Source of the DNA: an uncultured Oscillospiraceae bacterium
GTDB taxonomy: Bacteria > Bacillota > Clostridia > Oscillospirales > Oscillospiraceae
DNA: 64,000 nucleotides
Assembly: GCA_947632175.1 (NCBI GenBank)
Contig: CANROC010000011.1
Location: forward strand, 1 to 64,000
Reading direction: 5' to 3'
Position 1 is the first letter of the stretch, and each line of letters begins with the position of its first letter. The notes under the pieces are model-generated. The model searched no databases. It was not told where the DNA came from and saw nothing but the letters and a program-made list of their open reading frames with translations. The position numbers were made by a program, and so were the translations under genes. Shown here piece after piece: positions 16,771-25,600 of this stretch.

Positions 16771-17646
16771 TCAGACAAACCTATCCTTCAATCCCGCAAG
16801 CAGACGTTCCGCGATAGGCGAAAAAGCCTGATACTTTCTCCAAATCAAGTACATCTTTGCCTCCAATTTCGGTGAAAGCGGGCGGAACACAAGTCCGCTT
16901 CCCGGACTCGTATCGATCAAATGGTCAAGGGTCAACAGAAGCCCCAGACCCTCCCTGACAAACAGAGAAGCGTTATAGGACAGGCGAAAGGAACCCTCCA
17001 GATGCAGCTTGTCCATTTTTTCTCCGGCCCAGCGTGGAATGTCGCGTTTCCACCCTTGCTCCGAACAAAACAGTGGCAACCCGGTAACGTCATCCACAAG
17101 GATGCTATCTTTTTTCGCCAAAGGGTGATCCACAGGTATGACGAGCCCCCATACGTCCGCCTCCGGGAAGGTGAGATAGTGATACTTTGCCGTATCCGGC
17201 TCCTCCGCAAGCACGGCAAAGTCAAGAATACCCTTGTCCAGCTTTTCTGTGACCTGTTCCGTATCCCCACTGCTGATGTGATAGCGCAGTCCTGGATAAA
17301 TCTCTTTGAAACGCTTGATCTCCTGCGCAAGGTAACGAATTTGATAGGATTCAGCAAGCCCAAAATAAATATCTCCGCCGGTTATATCGTCCAAAGACAC
17401 AAATTCGCCGATGATCTTATCCGCCATCGAAACTAAATCTTCCGCCCGCTTTCTGAGAAGGATTCCTTCCTCGGTCAGCGAAATACTGAAGCTGTGCCGT
17501 GTAAACAACTTTTTCCCCAGCTCGTCCTCTAATGCCCGCAACGTCTTGGAAAGAGTGGGCTGCGTGACGTGCAGGATCTCTGCGGCTTTTGTCATGTTTT
17601 CCTCTCTTGCAATGGCAAGAAAGTATCTTAAAGTACGAATTTCCAT
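16771..17646 (-). CDS. LysR-family transcriptional regulator
   Basis: 291 residues from the ATG at 17646, which follows GGAGG; upstream in-frame codons lack a ribosome binding site. The N-terminal winged helix-turn-helix is clear (MEIRTLRYFLAIAREENMTKAAEILHVTQPTLSKTLRALEDELG region), then a co-inducer binding domain with GDIYFGLAES. It is divergent from the small protein/hydrolase/SLH-flavodoxin operon and separated from it by a region with inverted repeats, the classical arrangement for a LysR activator of that operon. Ligand is unknown. Confidence 0.93.
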   Translation of the reverse strand: MEIRTLRYFLAIAREENMTKAAEILHVTQPTLSKTLRALEDELGKKLFTRHSFSISLTEEGILLRKRAEDLVSMADKIIGEFVSLDDITGGDIYFGLAESYQIRYLAQEIKRFKEIYPGLRYHISSGDTEQVTEKLDKGILDFAVLAEEPDTAKYHYLTFPEADVWGLVIPVDHPLAKKDSILVDDVTGLPLFCSEQGWKRDIPRWAGEKMDKLHLEGSFRLSYNASLFVREGLGLLLTLDHLIDTSPGSGLVFRPLSPKLEAKMYLIWRKYQAFSPIAERLLAGLKDRFV

Positions 17647-17662
17647 ATTCGTGTCCTCCGTT

Positions 17663-17701
17663 AAATATCGCGATATTCGGCGAAAGAATATCACGATATT
17701 C
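17663..17701. promoter_or_regulatory. Probable LysR operator between divergent genes
   Basis: Repeated dyads: GATATTC and GAATATC face each other around GGCGAAA, with further CGATAT units on both sides. The position between the LysR gene and the plus-strand operon fits a shared operator. A plus-strand TGCTATACT extended -10 lies downstream at about 17732-17740. Confidence 0.6.
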
Positions 17702-17782
17702 ATTATAACCATTAGTGAAAAAACAGTCAATATGCTATACTTAAGATGTCAGAAAAAAGTCGGACTCGGAAAGGGTGAGAGA

Positions 17783-18010
17783 ATGAGCGAACAAACAGAA
17801 AGTCTACTCACGGGAATGGCCGACGCAGGATGCAAAGCGGAGGAAATCGAGATGGCCGAGCGCATTTTGCAAACGGGCAGCCTGAGCGAATTGACAAGAT
17901 TCCTCAAGCAATGCCGCTGCCGTCTGCTTGACCGGATGCACGAAAGTCAACAGCGGGTAGACCTAATGGATTATCTGATACGGAAGACTGAAAAACAATC
18001 AATGAAATAA
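17783..18010 (+). CDS. Small helical protein, first gene of the LysR-linked operon
   Basis: 75 residues from an ATG after AGGGTGAGAGA. The protein is helical, with a conserved-looking CRCRLLDRMHESQQRVDLMDYLI C-terminal helix and no membrane segment. Similar short proteins accompany LysR and reductase or hydrolase genes in Clostridia, where they resemble a loose 'YgiQ-free' helical adaptor without assigned role; I do not recognise a named family. It ends 19 bases before the hydrolase start, so the two are likely co-transcribed. Confidence 0.6.
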   Translation: MSEQTESLLTGMADAGCKAEEIEMAERILQTGSLSELTRFLKQCRCRLLDRMHESQQRVDLMDYLIRKTEKQSMK

Positions 18011-18029
18011 CGAAAGGATGGCAAACATC

Positions 18030-19028
18030 ATGAAAAAGGAAGAACTGAAACTGACGGCGGAATGGGATAAAACCTTCCCAAAGAGCGAAAAGGTAGACCA
18101 TAGTAAAGTCACCTTCGTGAACCGTTATGGCATCACGTTGGCGGCGGATTTGTATGTACCGAAAAAGGCGGAGGGGAAGCTCCCGGCGATTGCCGTTTGC
18201 GGTCCCTTCGGAGCGGTGAAGGAGCAAGCGGCGGGGCTGTACGCCCAGACCATGGCGGAGCGTGGATTTTTGACGGTTGCCTTTGACCCCTCCTTTACCG
18301 GCGAGAGCGGAGGAAATGTCCGTTACATGGCGTCCCCCGACATCAATACCGAGGACTTTATGGCGGCGGTGGATTTTCTGTCGCTGCACGAGAAAGTCGA
18401 TCCTGACCGAATCGGTATTATCGGCATCTGCGGCTGGGGCGGCATGGCGCTGAACACGGCGGCGCTGGATACGAGAGTCAAAGCGACCGTGGCTTCCACG
18501 ATGTACGACATGACGAGGGTAAACGCCAAAGGCTATTTTGACGCCGAGGACAGCGAGGAGGCCCGGTATCAGAAGCGGGCGGCCATGTGCGCCCAGCGGA
18601 TTGCGGATTTGGAGGCGGGAGAATATGCCCTCGGCGGCGGTGTCGTTGATCCGCTGCCGGAGGATGCGCCGTTCTTTGTGAAGGACTATTACGACTACTA
18701 TAAGACCCAGCGCGGCTATCATCCCCGCAGCCTCAACTCCAACGGTGGGTGGAATGTGATCGGTTGCGAGTCCTTCCTCAATCAGCCCATTCTCAAATAC
18801 AGCAATGAAATCAGAAGCGCCGTGCTGATTATGCATGGTGAAAAGGCGCACTCCTGCTACTTTTCAAAGGATGCTTACGCAGCCATGACCAAGGACAGCA
18901 AGTACACGGACAACAAAGAATTGCTGATTATCCCGGACGCCGTCCACACCGACCTCTATGACGGCGGTGGGAAGGATGCTATTCCCTTTAACAAGCTGGC
19001 GGATTTCTTCCGCGAGTATCTCGGGTGA
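18030..19028 (+). CDS. Alpha/beta hydrolase with probable cysteine nucleophile
   Basis: 332 residues. The fold is seen in the oxyanion-side segment AVCGPFGAVKEQAA, DPSFTGESGG, the nucleophile elbow IGICGWGGMA and the histidine near the end, PDAVHTDLYD. The elbow carries Cys where most esterases have Ser, as in dienelactone hydrolases and some YcjY-like proteins. ATG 18030 is preferred because ATG 18018 lies too close to the AAAGG site. No signal peptide is seen, so it acts in the cytosol. Its partners are the LysR regulator and the SLH-flavodoxin-DUF362 lipoprotein. Substrate is unknown. Confidence 0.85.
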   Translation: MKKEELKLTAEWDKTFPKSEKVDHSKVTFVNRYGITLAADLYVPKKAEGKLPAIAVCGPFGAVKEQAAGLYAQTMAERGFLTVAFDPSFTGESGGNVRYMASPDINTEDFMAAVDFLSLHEKVDPDRIGIIGICGWGGMALNTAALDTRVKATVASTMYDMTRVNAKGYFDAEDSEEARYQKRAAMCAQRIADLEAGEYALGGGVVDPLPEDAPFFVKDYYDYYKTQRGYHPRSLNSNGGWNVIGCESFLNQPILKYSNEIRSAVLIMHGEKAHSCYFSKDAYAAMTKDSKYTDNKELLIIPDAVHTDLYDGGGKDAIPFNKLADFFREYLG

Positions 19029-19055
19029 TTTTTGGTATAAGCGGGAGTGAATAAG

Positions 19056-21461
19056 ATGAAAAGAATAGCGTTTTTACTGGCCTTCTGCTTGGCTCTTTCC
19101 TGTGTTGCCTGCGGAACGGCGTCAGGGGCAGGCGGGACGGAGGCGCAACCGTCCGGCACCGTACCGCTGAGCAGCACATCAACGCAGGACAGTTTTACGG
19201 ATGTTCCCACCGATGCCTGGTATGCCGAGGCGGTGATATGGTGTCGGGAGAACGGGATCATGAGCGGTACATCTGAGAGTGAATTTTCGCCCGATGAGCC
19301 TATGTCCCGCGCTATGTTGGCCACAGTTCTCTGGAGAAGAGAAAACAGTCCCCTGGTGGATCATACCATGGATTTCTCCGATGTCCAAACCGATACCTGG
19401 TATACCGAGGCCGTGCGCTGGGCGTCCTCTGAGGGTGTTATGAGCGGGTATGGCAACGGGTCATTCGGCGTGGATGACCCGGTGACCCGTGAGCAATTTA
19501 CAACCGTCCTCTGGCGCTATGCGGATTCCCCAGACGGTGGGGAGACGGAAACATTTGCGGATGAAAGTGCGATCTCACCCTGGGCGAAAGACGCGGTAAA
19601 ATGGGCAAGGGCAAACGGCATTGTAGGCGGTAAAGGCGAAAACCGCTTCGATCCCAAGGGCAACGCCACAAGAGCGGAGGCGGCGATGATTTTGTATAAC
19701 TTCTTCCGTCGTCAGACTACCAATCCGCAAAACGCGAAAATCCTGGTGGCCTATTTCTCTTGCACCAATACCACCGAGGGCGTGGCGGAGCAGATTGCGG
19801 ACTATCTGAGTGCCGACCTCTTTGAGATCGTCCCGGAAGTCCCCTATACAGAGGCTGACCTTGACTATTACAGTGGCGGTAGGGCAGATCAGGAACAGGC
19901 TAATCCCGCCACACGGCCCGCCATTGCGGGTCGTGTGGAGGACATGGAAAACTACGACATCGTGTTCCTGGGCTACCCCATCTGGCACGGCCAGGCTCCC
20001 AAAATTATTTATACTTTCCTGGAAAGCTACGATTTTGCCGGGAAAACCATCGTCCCCTTCTGCACCTCTCATTCCAGCGGCATCGGCTCCAGCGCAGACA
20101 ACCTCCACGGCCTTGTCTCGGATACAGCCGAGTGGCTGGTGGGCAGGCGCTTCGGAAGCGGCGCGGCGGCGACAGAAATTCAGGGATGGATCGATGAACT
20201 TGACCTTCCGCTTACAAAGGAGGTTCCCACATTGCCTTATGACGGAATTTATCCGGAGCATGAGCCCTACGGCACAGGCATCGGCGCCATGCCGGGGCGC
20301 GTGGTCTGGACCTGGGACCCGGACAGCGTGGACTGGGATGGAAACGGCTACTGGTGGGAACTTAACCATTTCGACGAGAGCGTCATCTTGAATATGGTCA
20401 ATGACTCCGTCGCCGCGCTCGGTGGGAAGGATACTGCCCGGGATGGCTGGGCGGCGCTGTTCACCGCGAATAACAACGCCCGCGGAAGAACTGGCGGGTA
20501 TAAAGCGGGCGAAAAAATAGCTATCAAAGCCAACATCAACGGCTCCGCCGTCTATGACGACGATACCTCCGGCGAAACAAAAATGAGCTACACGAACCCC
20601 GTTCTGCTGAAAACCTTGCTCATCTCCCTCGTTGAGGAGGCCGGCGTCAGGGCTGAGGACATCACCGTCTATGATGTGTCCCGGCTGTTCCCGGACTACA
20701 TGGTTAAGATGTGTACCGAAGGAGAATTGAAAGGCGTCCGCTTCGTGGACCGGGACACCGGCGTGGCGGACGAGTCCGCCCCCATTGTCTGGTCATACTC
20801 TTTCAGCGGCAAGGTCAACTACCTGCCCACCTGCGTCACCGAGGCGACTTACCTCATCAATCTTGCCAATCTCAAGGGCCACAGCTACGGGATCACGCTG
20901 TGCGGCAAAAACCACTTTGGTTCCTTCATCAACGGCAACACCATGCGTCCGCCGGAGGGTGCAAACCTTCACCAGTGGCTCACCCGAAACGAGATGGGAA
21001 TTTACAGCCCTCTTGTTGACTTAATGGCAAACGCGGACCTTGGCGGTAAAACGGTGCTCTACATGCTGGACGCCCTCATTTGCGCCCCCAGCGAGGGGGC
21101 CTCCATCACCGGAGACAATTCCAGATGGCAACAGTCACCCTTTAATGGGGATTACACATCAAGCGTGTTTGTCTCTCAGGACCCGGTGGCCATTGACAGT
21201 GTGGGTGCGGATCTCCTGATGAACGAACCGACAGTCACAGAAAATAACGGAGCGCTGCGCGGCGATCCCACTGTAGAAAATTATCTGCATGAGGCCGGAC
21301 TTGTCGGGAACGCGCCGTCTGGCACGATCTACACGGATAGTCAGGGGCATACAGTTACGAACTTGGGTGTCCATGAGCATTGGTGCAACTCTACGGAAAA
21401 GCTGTATAGCCGTAATCTCGGAAAAAGCGAAGGAATCGAACTGATTCAAATTGCAAAGTAA
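19056..21461 (+). CDS. SLH-flavodoxin-DUF362 fusion lipoprotein
   Basis: 801 residues. A signal peptide ends in a lipobox (LALSCVACG). Three S-layer homology repeats (about 45-215: FTDVPTDAWYAEAV, FSDVQTDTWYTEAV, AISPWAKDAVKWA) would bind the cell wall. A flavodoxin-like domain follows (about 225-385: ILVAYFSCTNTTEGVAEQIA, the FMN phosphate loop, and FLGYPIWHG). The rest is a DUF362 domain (NLANLKGHSYGITLCGKNHFGS), elsewhere found in iron-sulfur or photosystem-assembly-like proteins. Only scattered cysteines are present and no ferredoxin motif. An extracytoplasmic flavin redox protein tethered to the wall is the simplest reading. Confidence 0.85.
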   Translation: MKRIAFLLAFCLALSCVACGTASGAGGTEAQPSGTVPLSSTSTQDSFTDVPTDAWYAEAVIWCRENGIMSGTSESEFSPDEPMSRAMLATVLWRRENSPLVDHTMDFSDVQTDTWYTEAVRWASSEGVMSGYGNGSFGVDDPVTREQFTTVLWRYADSPDGGETETFADESAISPWAKDAVKWARANGIVGGKGENRFDPKGNATRAEAAMILYNFFRRQTTNPQNAKILVAYFSCTNTTEGVAEQIADYLSADLFEIVPEVPYTEADLDYYSGGRADQEQANPATRPAIAGRVEDMENYDIVFLGYPIWHGQAPKIIYTFLESYDFAGKTIVPFCTSHSSGIGSSADNLHGLVSDTAEWLVGRRFGSGAAATEIQGWIDELDLPLTKEVPTLPYDGIYPEHEPYGTGIGAMPGRVVWTWDPDSVDWDGNGYWWELNHFDESVILNMVNDSVAALGGKDTARDGWAALFTANNNARGRTGGYKAGEKIAIKANINGSAVYDDDTSGETKMSYTNPVLLKTLLISLVEEAGVRAEDITVYDVSRLFPDYMVKMCTEGELKGVRFVDRDTGVADESAPIVWSYSFSGKVNYLPTCVTEATYLINLANLKGHSYGITLCGKNHFGSFINGNTMRPPEGANLHQWLTRNEMGIYSPLVDLMANADLGGKTVLYMLDALICAPSEGASITGDNSRWQQSPFNGDYTSSVFVSQDPVAIDSVGADLLMNEPTVTENNGALRGDPTVENYLHEAGLVGNAPSGTIYTDSQGHTVTNLGVHEHWCNSTEKLYSRNLGKSEGIELIQIAK

Positions 21462-21466
21462 TCGAA

Positions 21467-21514
21467 CGCGACCCCGTTTTTAAATTTTTTTCGAAAACTG
21501 AGTCGCGTCTTTTT
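21467..21514 (+). terminator. Terminator after the SLH-flavodoxin gene
   Basis: CGCGAC pairs with GTCGCG, with an inner TTTT/AAAA stretch, then TCTTTTT. The hairpin is a diverged relative of the one in the 184-base repeat. Confidence 0.65.
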
Positions 21515-21543
21515 GAAAACGGTTGGGGGAAATAAACCAAGAT

Positions 21544-21586
21544 GAGGTCATCCCTAAAACGAAAGGATGACCTCACAATTTTTTGA
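21544..21586 (+). terminator. Hairpin upstream of permease copy 3
   Basis: GAGGTCATCC with GGATGACCTC, followed by ACAATTTTTTG; the same element as at 15285. Confidence 0.7.
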
Positions 21587-21647
21587 ACGTCTATCTTTCC
21601 TTTCCCAAAATTCAGTGATATACTATCAAAGAAGCGAGGTGTCGGAA

Positions 21648-22454
21648 ATGGAATGGATCTGGTACATGATCGCCGCCTTGGGAGCCGGGATTGGGACCGG
21701 GCTTGCGGGGCTGTCCGCAGCCACAGTGATGGTGCCGATTTTGATCGTGCTGTGTCCCTCCTTCTCCGGGGAAACGGGGGTCTACCAGGCCACGGCCATC
21801 GCGCTGGCCTCGGACATCCTGGGCTCCGCAGTCACCACCTGGACATATGCGAAGCATAAGAACATTGACCTCCGGCGCGGATGGATCATGCTGGTTTGCA
21901 TCCTTGCCATGAGCACCGTGGGCAGCTACGTGGCGTACCTGGCGGGGAACGTGGTGCTGGGGAGCTTCACGCTTTTTCTCACCTTCTTCATCGGTATTCG
22001 CTTCCTTGTAAAGCCCGACACCGGCCGGGAGCGCCAGGCGGCAAAGGGCCAGAGGCTGGACTGGAAGGGCGTAGCCATCTCCCTCTTTTTCGGGCTGACC
22101 ATCGGCTTCGGTACGGGCTTCGTGGGCACCGGCGGCGGGATGATGATGCTGGTGGTCTTCACGGCGTTTTTGGGCATGGAGCTGAAGACGGCGGTGGGTA
22201 CCAGCACCTTCATAATGACCTTCACGGCCCTGATAGCTTCCGTCAGCCACATCCTCATCCACCCGGCCATCGTACTGGAAAAGTGGGATGTGATGCTCCT
22301 GTGCATCGCTGTGGCCACAATCTCCAGCCTCATATCCGCACGGTTTGCCAACCGGGTCCCCGCACGCACCGTGGGTCTTGCCACCGGCGCAGTGCTGACG
22401 GTCCTCGGCGGAGCAATGTTGGTGCTCAACTACTGGAGCGCGCTCTTTGGCTGA
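21648..22454 (+). CDS. TauE/SafE-family permease, copy 3
   Basis: 268 residues, the third near-identical copy. It is closer to copy 2 than to copy 1 in the middle (STVGSY, TGRERQA) and has its own changes near the end (MLLCIAV, SLISARF). The promoter TGATATACT, ribosome-binding region and tail repeat are kept. It follows the LysR-linked operon and forms the last plus-strand gene before the minus-strand giant module. It is probably a sulfite or organosulfonate exporter, substrate unproven. Confidence 0.87.
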   Translation: MEWIWYMIAALGAGIGTGLAGLSAATVMVPILIVLCPSFSGETGVYQATAIALASDILGSAVTTWTYAKHKNIDLRRGWIMLVCILAMSTVGSYVAYLAGNVVLGSFTLFLTFFIGIRFLVKPDTGRERQAAKGQRLDWKGVAISLFFGLTIGFGTGFVGTGGGMMMLVVFTAFLGMELKTAVGTSTFIMTFTALIASVSHILIHPAIVLEKWDVMLLCIAVATISSLISARFANRVPARTVGLATGAVLTVLGGAMLVLNYWSALFG

Positions 22455-22469
22455 ATAAACTAAAAGCTC

Positions 22470-22525
22470 AAATCCGTTGCGCCGCAAGGCTTTCTGAAAA
22501 ATAGGATTTTTAACCACTTACTCCA
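22470..22525 (+). repeat. Tail repeat R5
   Basis: 56-base copy of the tail, 15 bases after the permease stop, with GCTTTCTGAAAAATAGG in place of GCTTTTTGGAAATAGG. Confidence 0.9.
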
Positions 22526-22561
22526 AAAAGTCCCTAATTTCGGTGAAATTGGGGACTTTTT
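22525..22561. terminator. Bidirectional terminator between permease 3 and the giant gene
   Basis: A 17-bp stem with one G-U pair and a 3-base loop begins AAAAAGTCCC and ends GGGGACTTTTT. With A and T runs on both sides it can stop both converging transcripts. Confidence 0.8.
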
Positions 22562-22682
22562 ATAGCTTTTTGAGGTTTTGCCTGTGGGTCAGCGTTTTGT
22601 CGTGGGTGTGACGGAAGGAGTTGGGGTCGAATATGGTGACGGTCTTGAGTGAGGGAACAGATAGAGGTTGTCCGGGTGCTGT

Positions 22683-25600
22683 TCATGTTCGGCCGCGAGG
22701 AGGGCAACTGTCTGCTTTGGTTTTCGGATTTTCAGCTCCGAACCGATAATACTGGAAATCGTCCCCGGCGCCAGATGCAGTTCCGGTGGCACTTGTGGGT
22801 GTTTCTTCCTCTACGCTCATGTTCAGAAGAACATATCCATGTATTCCTAACCGCTCCGGGTCGTGAAGCCTGTCGGCCACAAGGAAGTGGACGATTTCTC
22901 CTTTGTCGTTCTTTTTGGAGGTTTCCGCGTACGCATGGATATGACCGGCAAGGAAGAGATCGATGGTCTCATCGGTTTCCTTTTCAATTTCACCCATTAA
23001 GTCTTTGAAGTTTCGATCATCGTATTTGCTCATCATCAGGCTCTCGTTGACTTCAAAAATAAGCTTGGAGATCTGCTCATCGCAAAGAGCGCTGATTTTC
23101 TTACTCAAATCCTGTCTGTCCGTAAGATGATTATCCTCAAGCCATTTTTCATAGCTCTTGATTTGCAAATAGAGGTCGTTCTTCCGCATATTCTCCACAG
23201 CCTTTTTGATATCGCCCTTGGCGGTATCTTTCAGGCGGGTATAATACATGTCGCTTTCATACTGCTTGGACTCGTGACCGGCCTCCAGATCTTGCATGGC
23301 ATGATCCAGCGCCCTGATCTGCTTGAGGAAATCGGTACGGGCTGTGTAAAGCTCCTCTTCCACGCCGCTTATGGAGGAAACGGGGGCTGCGGGAGTGGCT
23401 GCGGCCGCTGAAAGATCGCCGGAGAGCCCAATTTCCACGCGATATTGGAGCTCCCTCCGCAGGGCAGCGCAGAAGCAGTCTGAAAGCATATTGATGGGGC
23501 AGTTTTTGGCGAGTACGGGATCCCATTGCCATCCGGGCATGTAGGAGTAATTATCAATAAAATACGATGGCTCATACTCCATAGAGTAATGAGCGGCGCA
23601 GATACGGAAGGGGCGGCGCAGGTACGGAACACGTTCCGGATCGTCCGGATCGCCCTTGCTGACGGCAACGACTCTCTGCGTCTTGTCCCTCCACGCTTTT
23701 CTCCCGACCAGCTCGATCACCTTATCTTTGTCTACTCCGATCTTATTTGTCCGGCGCGTGGTCGCTGTCCCGGAGCAATTCAGGGACAGCACGCGAACGC
23801 CCAGATTGCGGTAATTCCGCACCTCGTTGAGGTCGTTTAGGAGCAGCTCATCGATGGGCGCATCCAGGTATCGGACCATAAAATCTATAAAATACGCAAA
23901 TTTGGACATGGTGCTGCTGTCCATCTCCACCGGCATGGCGGAGATCAAAGCTCTGCGCTGGAGCGATGCTTTGTACTGATTCATGGAGGCATAATCATGG
24001 TTACCGGTGGTTATGATGATGCGCCGGCGCCAATCGTGCGGAAGATATCCGTCCTCATCCTTCCACAGTTCGAAAACGATGGCGTTCAACAGCTTCATAG
24101 CTCGCCTGTAATTTTTCTCCATCTGCGGAGCGTTTGCTTCTCTGCCGTCCACCACATCTCCCGTGATGATCAAAAGGTCCACCTTCGTGAGCCCCAGCGA
24201 GTCGCGGATACAGCTCCTGACCTTTTCGCAAAGGTCATCGACCTCATCTTTTATATGCAGGTCTGAAATATGTATCGCGGCAGGATGCCCGGCATTCTGC
24301 AAGTCAAAGGGCCGAATATAGGCGCAGTCAAACCGGAAATTGATCAAAACAGTATAGTCACGGGAAAGGATCAGCTGCAGGCTCTCACGCATGAACAAAA
24401 TATCCCGTGACTTGCGCATCGCGGTCTGGATATTTGCGCTTCTGTCTGTGCCAAACACATGTTCCTCCGAAAGAGACTGAAGCACCAGATGGAAACGGTT
24501 CGAATTTGTTTTGTCCCCTTTAAAGGTGAGGCTGAGGACTAAATAGTCACACTGATCCTTTTCCCCTTGTATGATGGACACATTCGGGATAAGCGTTGTT
24601 ACCCTGTACTTCTCGTTGGGATCGCCCTGTTCGCCGTTGGAGCGGATATATCGCAGCAGCCGGTCAATGTCATGTGGAGTCAGGATCTTGTCGAGCAGCT
24701 TTTTGCAGTAGCCGGACTGAGTAAATATTTCCGGATAGTTTCCGGTTGACTCATAGGCGATATAACACATCTGAAAACCTGTCAGACCGCAGATCGTCCT
24801 GCATAGGTCCTCGTACTGATAAGGCAGCTCGTCGATCGTATGATTTTCGACCAGGTAATTAATGCGCCTGAAGTATTGAAGCATATAGGTAAGCGGATGA
24901 ATGCCCTCCTCTTCCTTGCTGGTAGCGGCCGCGCTTCCTGTACTTAGATGCCAAAAACGGCAGAAGTTTCCCAAAATGTTCTGGTACAGGATGTTACGCG
25001 TTTCGCCATCGCCGTCCAGGTTGGAGTAGCAGCCGGCCAGGACTTTAACGACTTCTCTGTTCAGGAGGCGCATGTATTGCGGGTATTTGTCCGCAGGCCG
25101 GAAGCTGCGCTGCATTGCCCAAAAATCCGATGAAATGCTCTTTTCCAGGTCGCGCATGCCGGTGTACAGCATTTGGGTGTTTTCCAGATATATGTATCTC
25201 GCAAACAGCACCATGTTTTTCCGGACCGGGAGCGGCATGGAGCTGGTGATCTGGCTCTCCAGCCTCAGAGGCGTTTCTGTAAGCAGCAGACACGGAACGG
25301 CGTCGTCTGATAGCATGGTTGCGGATTTCGCGGATTTGAGGTACCGAATGACCATCCTGTCAGAGGTGGGAAGCGCCATATGGGCGGCAAGGACCGCACG
25401 GTCCGAAGTCCCGTCCGGCGCGGTGAAATAGGTGTTAAGATACTGCTCATAGGCTGTTGCGATCGATCTCACGCCGCCGGCGTTGATCTCGGCGCTGATC
25501 TGCAGGTCGGCCATCCGGTGGATCAAGATCATCTGCATATGATACTGAAGCAATACGCAGAGTTTCCCGCAATGAAATTCCCTGTACTCATTCGGGCTGC

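Noticed and set aside
8639..22525. Integron-like attC cassette array
   Set aside because: The tail repeats recall cassette ends, but there is no tyrosine integron integrase in the window, the conserved part is not an inverted repeat overall, and modules hold several genes in both orientations.
15027..22525. CRISPR array
   Set aside because: Repeats are few, long and separated by kilobases; no cas genes and no regular spacers were seen.
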